Shown here one piece after another: positions 55,010-64,000 of a stretch of 64,000 bases of DNA. Numbering within the stretch: position 1 is the stretch's first letter; each line of letters begins with the position of its first letter. Below the pieces are notes generated by a model, which saw only the letters and a list, made by a program, of their open reading frames with translations, was not told the DNA's origin and did not search any database. Location: contig NC_077223.1 in the NCBI RefSeq assembly GCF_024763615.1, forward strand, positions 79,298,627-79,362,626. The letters run 5' to 3'. Origin of the DNA: Phlebotomus papatasi (lineage: Eukaryota; Arthropoda; Insecta; Diptera; Psychodidae). Position numbers and translations under genes: made by a program.

Positions 55010-57503
55010 ATATGATGTAAATGAACTGACCATCTGAAGTGCTTCACGCAACACTAATGGTGTAATGAAAATAATTCGGGGTATCCTCGAGGGTATCCTA
55101 TTACCTCATGATAAGTTATTACGAAATACCTCTACTCTGTTCATCACTTTTTAACTAAAAGGATCAATGTAACCTCATCGAGAGCTATTCTAAGTCTTCA
55201 AATAATCTGTTATTGTAAAAACATTTTGCTTTTACATCAGCTTAATATTATTTTTAGTTGGGATTCTTTGCAATCGTTAATTTTTTATAGAGAATTTAAT
55301 GCTTCTTGGGATTGGTATTGTTTCGAAATAATTGACGAAAATAGGTCTGCCTGTTTTTTTTTTCCACCGAAGGATAGAATAGAAAACAGAAATAATGAAG
55401 AAAATCCTCTGTTTTGAATTTTTCTTGGTTACAGGGATATGCCTCAGGGGTGTTTTTTTTTTGTTCTTGCACAGTCTCCGATTCATACAAATAGACTTGT
55501 AGTCTCTCTAATGGATACTAATCAATATTTCCATGCTACACGCAATATTATGTTGAGTGTATGTGAGATTGAGAGATTAATCTTTGGAACCTTTTTCCTG
55601 TAGTGCTACATTTAAAAGCTTTTCAACACGCAGATTTCATCAGAGATTTTACGCAAACATTTGGGAAAGGAGGAAACGAAAATTTGACTACAACGGAAAA
55701 TGCCACTAGAGTGTTCAATCTCATTTCTTGTCCATAGAGACTTACGGGTTAATTAAATTATCATTGATAAGAAAAGGGAAAAGTTAGTGACAATTTAATC
55801 TTCAAGAGAGTAAGATTGATTGATTTACATTTTAGACAGTTTATAGAAAGGAAATTGAATGAGATGATTTAATTAATTCAATAAAAACTTATGACAAAAA
55901 AGATGACCTTTCAAGGTTGGAGGTGGTTGTGATGTAAGTTATCTCAAAATCGAGGAATTATGGGGAAAACATGGAGCGGTATATTCTCTTTGTTATATTT
56001 GTAGGGTTTCATTTTATATAACTATAAAAGAAAGATACTTGAAACTCAATAAAAAATGAATAGAAAGAAAATGAAAAGGAAACATTTTTAAATCGTATTA
56101 ATAAGAGTATTTCACGCCACATTTTCCAAACTTTTACTAATTGAGGAAATTATTTCCCACCAAAATTTAGGTAACCTTATTAGTTTTCCCCGCATACGGT
56201 GAATACTTTGGCGCACAAACAAGTCGAACTTTCTTATGTGGAAAAATCAATTGCTTCCCTGGTAAATTATGGATTAATTTGGTAACCTCCGTGTATGTAT
56301 ACTTCCTTTCCCAAAGGAAAGAATTAATTTACCTGGCAATTGGCTGTTCATTAACTGAATCAACAATAGGAACCTTTTTGCCCTTACACCACACAATGAT
56401 ATCATTCTGAAATTATTTATGAGCATTTTGAGGTCTTCTTGGCATATTAACCAAAAGTATCGATAAGGTGACTTTTGTTAGGTTAGACTGAACCTTTTGA
56501 ATATTTTTTTTATAAGGTGTTCCCCATTGAAGGAAAAAGTGGCAACTCATGCGGAGACATTGGTGGAAAATGAATAGAAAAAAATGTATTAAATTATCAT
56601 TCTATGATGAAAGCTAACAAGCGAGGATTTTCTTTATTACATGAAAATTAAATCACAAGAATCACGGTCGAAGAGAAAAATTATTCGATATAGGATTATT
56701 GGCTGTTTGCCATGCACAGATTTTCCTGTGCGATCGTGATGGATTAGAAAAGTCTGGAGGATGGGTGAGAGTTCGGACTATAGTAAAGGAAAATGCCCAT
56801 CTTCCTCGAGGTCTTACCTGGAGATGAAAAGGCGGGAAATTTCGGAAGAAACAGCATGTCACTGGCAAAACATTCGCACAAGCTTAATTAATCATCAGCA
56901 TCAATTACTAAAGACATAATAGGAAGAACGATTTGGCATTCAACGTTCACTTTCCTTGACTTCACCCAACGTGTCGTCCCAACCGGCAGAACCTTCCTTC
57001 CCCATAGCTTTTCTTATTAAAATGATATGCTTGGAGGCAACCTCTTGAGTGTTTTGAGAATAAAGGAGGCATTAGCGTACTTCTTACTGGCACATGACAA
57101 AATAGGGTGTGAGCTTTCATATACAATTGTTTGATAAAGTGGTTATGTGGCCGGGGGTAAATTTTCAAGAGTGTTCCCAAACACATCATAAACACAGGAA
57201 TAACAACCAGAAACCAGTCACTGTTATCTTCTTGTGGTTGCCTCACAAAAGTCCCCATGTTTGAATTTTAATTAAGTATCCCAATTAATGTGCTAAATTA
57301 TATGCCATGTCGTTGAGTAGATTACTGTTTGTCCTAATCCAAAATAAACAACACTCTGAGAAAAGGTCTATTGAATTCTATTACGTTTGAATTGTGTACT
57401 GGTACTACTGAGACTTTGTTGTCCTGAAATTGGTTAATTAAGCAGCCTAGAATAATATTATACTAATTTATGTGGGAATAAAAATTTTATAGATTCAAGA
57501 CTT
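55010..57503. other. Unassigned stretch
   Basis: No gene or complete element supported. Two short frames near 56662-57258 lie in less AT-rich DNA but show no known domain. Confidence 0.4.
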
Positions 57504-57772
57504 ATGCCCTAGACACACTTACAACTTAAGCCGAGAGATCACTTAACGTAATTATAATCAAAATAATGATGAGATTACATTTCCATCAGCGTCTGACTAA
57601 TTTGTCTCTCGGCTTAGTTAGAAATTTAGTTCAAGAAACGGCTTAGTTAGAGCGAAACTGATGGGAATTTAACAAAATCATTATTTTGAATACAATTACG
57701 TTAAATCGACCTCGACTTAAGTCGTAAGTGTGCCTACACAGTAAAAAAAATGTGTAAAATTTTACTGCTATA

Positions 57773-58198
57773 GGGTAAGTGTGCCAAATTCCGGCCAGCT
57801 TGCAATTTCGGCCATCTTTTTTGCTCCTCGAATTTCCATGAATTTTTAGTTTTTGCATACTCTAAAGATTATAAAATGCAAAAGAATAACGAAAAAATTA
57901 GCTTCGACAAACGAGATGATGTGAAAAGGGCATTGGAAGAATTCCTGAAGGGCAAGGAACTATGAGAATGAAGGTGGCCGAAATAGGGCACCAAAGCTAT
58001 GTCTACATTTTTATTCATTTTAAAATGTATTAAGAATGATTTTAGAGTAAATAAAGACGATAAACTTTCTACAAGGGTCTAAGCAACACTCCTTAAGTAG
58101 GAGAAATAAAAAAATCAATTTCTATTAAAGATATTGCATTTCAAACTTGAGACTTTGGCGCTTGCATGCAACTATGCCGAAATTTGGCACTCTTACCC
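57773..58198. mobile_element. TAGGG-type MITE, 'TTTGGCAC/CGGCC' family, 426 bp
   Basis: TA, GGGTAAGTGTGCCAAATTCC, and at the right CCGAAATTTGGCACTCTTACCC then TA (58199-58200). Nested in the 57737-59350 element. Inverted counterpart of 20392-20816. Confidence 0.85.
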
Positions 58199-58502
58199 TA
58201 ATAGTGCAAAACCAACCATTTTAGTTGTTTAATTTAAAAATGTTTAAAAAATACATAACATTTTGGTAATTTATTGTTACGTGATTGAAAATTACTTATT
58301 ATAGTTGAAAAATTTTCAACCATGTTGTTTAATTTGAAAATGTGTAAAATTTTAACACTATAATAGGGTGAAATCGAATAAATTAATAATTTAATTGCGA
58401 TTTGTGTAAAATTTCTCACTGTTATAATCATAAAAAAATTTCAACAATGTTTCGTGAATTAAAACTGTTTGACAAATTCTAAAAATTACCACTATTATAG
58501 TA

Positions 58503-58745
58503 CTCAGAAAAAAAAGTTTTGTCAAATTAACAAGACAAGTTTGTCAAAAGGATGTTCTTCTATACAGACAGAGTATGGAAAAGTTTTGTGAAATCGGCGG
58601 CCAACTGGATTTTGTTAAAAGTTTGTCAAAAGGGTGTTTTTCCATATAAAATGCGAGAAAAAGTTTTGTCAAATTGGTAAATAACATCCTTTTGGCAAAA
58701 TTTGAACAAAATCCATTTGTTCGTTTAACAAAACTTTGCTTTCAG
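58503..58745. mobile_element. Short TIR element, 'CTCAGAAAAAAAAGTTTTGTCAAA' ends
   Basis: After TA, CTCAGAAAAAAAAGTTTTG. At the right, CAAAACTTTGCTTTCAGAG then TA. TTTTGTCAAA and its relatives repeat inside. Nested in the 57737-59350 element. Confidence 0.55.
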
Positions 58746-59492
58746 AGTATGATTACAGTTTTTCTCATTATTAAAGTGTGAAAAAATACACAACTTTATG
58801 GTATTTTTTGTCACATGATCAAAAATTAAAACTATTATAGTTTGATCATAATTTTTAACACTATTATAGTGTGAAGCCTTGTGTATTTCAAACAAAGTTG
58901 TTGAATTTTTAAACAAAAGTTGTTGAATTTTGAGACAAAAGTAGTTGAATTTCCAATTAAGACTTATACTTCAGTCGAGATGCTTTTCATTGGGCAAAAG
59001 TCATATAGAACATCAAATATTTATATGCATAATAAGTATATCGTGAAGATTCGAGCATCAGATGTAATCATTTCGCATTAAGGGGGATCCCAAGTACAGG
59101 AAAAACCAATAAAAATGTCTAAAAAGGCAAAAAAATCAAAATCTTCGAAATGAAAAGAAAATTCAACAATCAACAGAATTCAACAATTTTTGAGTTTACA
59201 CATAAAAATTCAACAATTCCAAATTCGACATCTTGAAATTCAACAACTTTAAATTAAGCAATTTTAAATTAAACACTTTTTCCAAATTTAACACTATAAT
59301 AGTGGTGTGAAAGATTACACACTATAATAGTGTTAATTCTTTTTACTCTGTAGGACATTAGAATAGTTGTGCTGGCCCTATGGTGCTTAAGAATTTTCTA
59401 GGCAGTTTTTCATGTTGTACCAGATCAAGTAGTAGATTAGTAATAATAGTCATAAATATCAAGTTTTAAAAAGTAAATAAGAGGCAATTGTA

Positions 59493-60078
59493 CACAGAAA
59501 AAAATATTTTGTAAAAATGTTCGTAAATGTTTGTGAATTCCTATGGACGAGTTACGAAATACTCGTAAATCGTATAACCCACAAACAAGTTCATAAAAGT
59601 TTGTACTTTTTTCACAAACATTGTCCGTAACATGATCACTTGACGAGCATTTTTTTGTTCTTTTACAAACATTTGTTTGTAAATGTCCGTAAACAAACAA
59701 AAAACGTTCGTAAAATTTTGTCATTTGTTCGTAAATGTTCGTAAAATGTTCGTAGGGTAAACAAAAATTTACGAACAAATAACAAAATTTCACGAACATT
59801 TTTTGTATGTTTACGGAAATTTACGAACAATTGTTCGTATTTGTTAAAATTTTGTTATTTGTTCGTAAATTTTTGTTTACCATACGAACATTTACGAACA
59901 AATGACAAAATTTTACGAACGTTTTTTGTGTGTTAACGAAAATTTACGAACAAAATATTTGTAAAAGTACAAACTTTTACGAACTTGTTTGTGGGTTATA
60001 TGATTTACGAGCATTTCGTAAGTCCCCCATAGGAATTCACAAACATTTACGAACATTTTTACAAAATATTTTTCTGTG
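59493..60078. mobile_element. Near-complete palindrome of 'ACGAACAAAT' words
   Basis: TA then CACAGAAAAAAATATTTTG, and at the right CAAAATATTTTTCTGTG. The whole 586 bp consists of TTCGTAAATGTTCGTAAA and complementary words, so frames on both strands give near-mirror peptides. It abuts a truncated TAGGG MITE. Confidence 0.75.
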
Positions 60079-60485
60079 TTCCAAATTTCGGCATAATTGC
60101 ATGCAAGCGCCAAAGTCTTAAATTTCAAATGTAATATTTTTAATACAAATTGATTTTTTTGTTTATTCTTTTTAAGGAGTTTTGCTCGGAACCTTGTAGA
60201 TAGTTTACCAACTTTGTCTTCTATAAAATCATTCTTAATATATTTTAAAATGAATAAATAAATATAGACATAGTTTTGAGTAATATTTCGGCCACATAAA
60301 TTCTAATAGTTCTTCGCCTTTTTGGAATTATTCTAAAGTCTTTTTCAGATTATTTCGTTCCTCGAAGCGATATTTTTTTGAATTTTATAATCTCTGAAAC
60401 ACTCAAAAACAAAAAAAAATCATAAAAATTTTAGAAAGAGAAGTGGCCAAAATTGCAAACTGGCCGAAATTCGATACAGTAACCC
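60079..60485. mobile_element. TAGGG-type MITE, 'TTTGGCAC/CGGCC' family, left end lost
   Basis: Begins at CCAAATTTCGGCATAATTGC without the TAGGG terminus, and ends GCCGAAATTCGATACAGTAACCC then TA. The interior aligns with 20392-20816. Confidence 0.75.
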
Positions 60486-60487
60486 TA

Positions 60488-61474
60488 ATACTTTTTATAT
60501 AGTAAAAAAATAAAGAAATTATAAACTATCTTGATATCTAAGACGTAAGCAAATTTTCCAACTCATTTTGTTCAGTGTACCGTATCAAGGATAAAAACAA
60601 AACATATTATTGTCCTGTTTATTTCATGCGTAATAAACATTATCTCCATGATGTGTAAATTTTCACCGCGCACGTCCCTTTCTTATCATTTTTGGTTGTT
60701 TTCTTGTCACTGTCCATGGTCCCTTGTCTCGAAACTATGTCTCAGGCTTAGAAATTCATTGTATACAAATATCAGTTTTCTATTTGTTTTTGCACCACTG
60801 AACTGAGAGAATGAGACCTTATGCAATGATTTTGTGTAATGACATCGATTGTAGTTTGACAGCAAATAAATCTTGAATGTCATGTATCCGATGTTTTGGG
60901 CAAAAAGGGAACCTTTTTTCCACCGTCTAGACGAATTATTCTTCAATGGACTATTGTATAAAAGGACAACGTGGAAAATTTAGGATTGAATCTTTATTCT
61001 TCTCATAGAGCTGAGTCACTGAACCCTCCAGAGTTACTAAGTTCCAAGGTTTTTGCTGGAGTCTGAGACTAAAGCTAAAGCAAACACGATATCATCTTGC
61101 TCATTACTCTTACTTGGACAATGATGTTCCCTAATGAGCAAAAATTATAATTTGCTTATACTTTTAATAAGATTCTCTGGTACTTTTGAGCTTTTTCAAA
61201 AGACTTACTTTTCATCTTTTGATAGAGAACTGCAAGATAAAATTAAACTTTTTTTTGCATTCAACTTTCTTACTAATATACCTAATTAAATTTTGCCTTA
61301 TTTAATGAAACAACGTTATAGGAGGTGCAAAATCTGAAATTCAGCGTTACAAGAGGGTAAGGCAGTTTCATGTATTATTTCAAAAATATAAAATTTTGGG
61401 ATAAAAAATTAATATGTGAGAAATTTGCTGCTCACCTTCAAATAGCAAATTTCGAAGGAAAGCTAGTTGGATAT
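60488..61474. other. Unassigned stretch
   Basis: No gene or element supported. Confidence 0.4.
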
Positions 61475-61476
61475 AA

Positions 61477-61685
61477 GGTAAAGTGCCCTAAAGTCGCCCG
61501 GTGGTTAATTTTTCAATGTTTTAATGCCAGTTTCTATAAATTTGTTACTGATTTGCATCATTTATGAAATAATTGACCTAATTAATGTTAGATCATTCAC
61601 TAAATATTGTAGCAAATATAAATAAATTGAATAAATAACTCTACCGGTCGAATAGAGGAACCGGTCGACTTAAGGGCACTTACCT
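61477..61685. mobile_element. TAAGG-type variant of the TAGGG MITE group
   Basis: TA then AGGTAAAGTGCCCTAAAGTC, and at the right GACTTAAGGGCACTTACCT then TA. An inner CCGGTGG/CCGGTAG pair is mirrored (61499 and about 61642). 209 bp. Confidence 0.7.
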
Positions 61686-61721
61686 TAATTAGCATGAAAT
61701 TTTTCAAAAGGTTTTGTAGAT

Positions 61722-61790
61722 TTGATGGAGATGATATCACATTCCCGAAACGTTGGAGCGAATAACAATTGAAAGAAGCGAAAAAGGTCT
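61722..61790 (+). ncRNA. Decayed hammerhead-like motif of the 20916 family
   Basis: TTGATGG (61722-61728) replaces the core CTGATGA. GAAACGTT (61747-61754) and the downstream GAATAACAATTGAAAGAAG match the copy at 20952-20985. The core changes predict no activity. Confidence 0.35.
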
Positions 61791-61991
61791 TAATCCTTTC
61801 TTATCAGCCACTGCACTCCACCAGACCGTACATATTCGAATAGCTTGAATATGGTTCTGGTGCGTGAAACTGTCCTACTCTTCCTTATATAATAGTTTTT
61901 AATTGGTCAAAAGTACGCTTTTGCTTAATTTTTTATACTTGATTTTTTTTTTAAATTATAGTTTTAGACTGTTGAATTTAATATCAACATA

Positions 61992-62954
61992 GGGTAAGCG
62001 TGCACAATTTCGGCCAGCTTTAAATATCGGACACTTCGAGACTAACTTCGGCCAAACAAAATACATTAATAAAAATTATGGATTTCATCTTTTAATAGTC
62101 AAAGAATTTTTCTTCCGTTAAGTATTTAATCTTTTTACAATGTAATAACACAAAAATCTTTCAATTTTGGGTGTAATTTGAATTAAAATTGTGTTATAGA
62201 AATTTCGGTGTGGAAAAACTCTTACAACAAATGTGACAGCGCTTATGTTGCTAGCTTTCTAGCGATTTGTGTTGAAGTGCAAATGATTTTCATTCCAGTT
62301 TTTTCATTAAAATTTATTTTCGTTCCTTAAAAATTGTTTTTGCTTATATTAATAGTGAATCATTATTTAAATTCCAAGTAAAATTTCCTAGCTAGATCAC
62401 GTATTTCGTGTTAAGGTAATGTTTAGTATTTCGGCCACATCTCTTGCTTCCTTAAATTTCATATTTATTTTAGTTTTTTTTTTAAATCTTTAGGTTTTGA
62501 AATTCTGAAGGAAATAAAAAGCATCGCCTATATGAAACAGATCATATGGAACAGGCCTTGTCAACTCTTCAGGATAAATTATACAGAAAATCTCAGGGGC
62601 TTGTCAGTCATATAAATGTGCTAAACTAAATATTAAACATGTTTCGTATGACATTTTGAAATTTTCTATTCGTTGTTTCTCACAAGGTGGTCACAAACAA
62701 GGTGACCGAAATTCTACTCAAAGTGGTCGAAATATTACTCAAAGCAATATGTATATTATTATTCATTTTTCAATATATTTGAAATTAATTTAAAGGAAAC
62801 AAATATGATAAACTATTTTTCAAAGTTCCAAAGAACACTCCTAAATGGGAAATAACAAGAAATTTCAATAAGTATTAAAACTAAAAGTATATTACATTTC
62901 AAACTTAAGACTAGAGCTTATTTGAAACTAGGCCGAAATTTGCCACACTTACCC
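61992..62954. mobile_element. TAGGG-type element, 'CGGCC' family, long form (963 bp)
   Basis: TA then GGGTAAGCGTGCACAATTTC, and at the right GGCCGAAATTTGCCACACTTACCC (the outer TA has become AA). Its two halves match the 425-bp copies, and the middle is about 540 bp longer. It could be closer to the parental length or carry an insertion. Confidence 0.75.
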
Positions 62955-62959
62955 AAGTA

Positions 62960-63070
62960 GGGAAAAGTGCCCTTGCTTCGTACGATTCCAATCTTCGTAA
63001 TGACTAAATTTTCTCTATGTTTATCAATAAATGTGACTCCTATATATTTTAAAAACTGGGCACTTTCCCC
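62960..63070. mobile_element. TAGGG-type MITE, shortest copy (111 bp)
   Basis: TA then GGGAAAAGTGCCCTTGCTTC, and at the right CTGGGCACTTTCCCC then TA (63071-63072). It starts 5 bp after the previous element ends. Confidence 0.75.
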
Positions 63071-63072
63071 TA

Positions 63073-64000
63073 CTTTTTATAATATGGGTGCGATGAGTCA
63101 GATTTATCAAGAAACATAGAAAAAAATTTATTCATTACGAAACGGGTTTCGAAATACTAGTTCGAATTTCCTAATTGAATTCAATTACAGTACATGATCC
63201 ATTGAATGTCATGCCCCATTTAATGCCATCCCTTAAATTAGTAACTTTCTTCAATAATTTCAATTTTAGACATTTACCTTAAATTAATTATTAATCACTT
63301 AATTCGATTTTACAACGATAGAGTGCCAAAATATTGAAAAGACACATACATTTATTAGGAGAGGTATCTAATAAATTTATGACATTAAATGGGTAATCTA
63401 CCCTAATTAAAATTTGAAGCAGTCATCGCTGTAATGTTTAGCTGTCAGTTTAAAATGAAACAATGAAATAGCTGAATTTGTGTGATTTAAACCTCGGTTG
63501 AAATATAAAGCAATGAGGAGTTAACATGAGGGATTGCAACTTGATTTTACTTTGTATTATGTCTCGTATATTTCATTTATTTTCTCTCCAATTAGTATCA
63601 CACACCACGACTCTTTTATTGGCACTTAAAGAGTTTCTACTATATATGAATTACTAATAGATATTGGTATTATTATTATGAACTAGTTTGGATTTAACTT
63701 GTCGCAATTGAAAAACTATTCATTTCAAGTCATTATTATAATGAAAACTCGTGACTATCTCTTGCTAAAATCGGAAAATCGGCTTTCGATAATCCAAAGT
63801 TAAATATGTCAAAACCGAACGATAAAGTTTAAGTATGTTGCAGAAAGGCATAACTGGTCCAAATATACTCAGGCTGATCATCGAGGATGTTTAACCTGTA
63901 AAATTTGTACGTAATTGCAAAGTAGAAGGTTGAAAAAATCTAAGATATTTTTCGCAAGTCTCCAACTATTTGTTATATAGTAAATTTTTAAACTAAAAAA
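63073..64000. other. Unassigned stretch with one dispersed repeat
   Basis: No gene supported. 63866-63910 (ACTCAGGCTGATCATCGAGG...CCTGTAAAATTTG) matches 44410-44454. Confidence 0.4.

Larger units (their letters stand above)
57737..59350. mobile_element. TACAC-type element, 'CACAGTAAAAA' ends, with further insertions
   Basis: TA (57735-57736) then CACAGTAAAAAAAATGTG, and at the right TTCTTTTTACTCTG then TA (59351-59352). The word CACTATAATAG or its complement recurs throughout. Two other MITEs sit inside it. Confidence 0.7.
57504..59358. mobile_element. 7028-family MITE split by a nest of other elements
   Basis: The left piece 57504-57734 starts ATGCCCTAGACACACTTAC and contains CCGAGAGA. Its terminal AGTCGTAAGTGTG is cut at 57734, and the GGACAT end is found at 59353-59358. 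Between these lies the 57737-59350 element. Confidence 0.65.

Noticed and set aside
59437..60128. Frames of 63-120 codons on both strands with similar peptides
   Set aside because: All come from the ACGAACAAAT palindrome, which is open in several frames.

Overview
The window reads as AT-rich, gene-poor nuclear DNA of an animal, most likely an insect. The support is an I-group LINE with a C-terminal RNase H, TA- and TTAA-targeted DNA transposons, and a dense set of palindromic MITEs. A dipteran (nematoceran) source is my guess only; no host gene here allows a firm placement. I found no convincing host exon, rRNA, intact tRNA or CRISPR array. Almost every open frame outside the LINE lies inside a repeat or is a short chance frame.

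Region by region: 1-20 kb holds a 1.5 kb pogo-type TIR element (2557-4068) and many 0.2-0.4 kb MITEs, mostly flanked by TA. From 20 to 32 kb there are more MITEs, a LINE reverse-transcriptase scrap, a 2.2 kb element with two 611-bp near-identical inverted arms inserted at TTAA (21842-24081), a TA-flanked element with a broken pogo-type transposase N-terminus (25092-26276), and hammerhead-like motifs. From 34 to 37 kb two TIR elements are nested around a ~57-bp minisatellite. From 38 to 43 kb lies the one well-preserved gene set: a minus-strand I-group LINE (38005-43013) with a perfect 12-bp target-site duplication. Its ORF2 is intact and its ORF1 is truncated at the 5' end. From 44 to 50 kb are nested MITEs and a 3.7 kb TIR element with ~310-bp tandem units. 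From 52 to 55 kb are a hAT MITE with a perfect 8-bp duplication and a piggyBac-type MITE that split a LINE pol relic. From 57 to 63 kb MITEs are nested up to three deep.

The most unusual pattern is a group of about 20 TA-flanked elements that begin TAGGG and end CCCTA. They fall into several families with unrelated interiors. Many are about 209-217 bp long, and most repeat a short word beneath the terminus. One member (25092-26276) still carries psq-type and CENP-B-type DNA-binding domains of a pogo-like transposase, so it is a candidate relic of the source. A second set of TA-flanked elements begins TACAC or TACTC followed by AGAAAA. Only the LINE ORF2 looks potentially functional as protein. 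The long hairpin element could act through double-stranded RNA.
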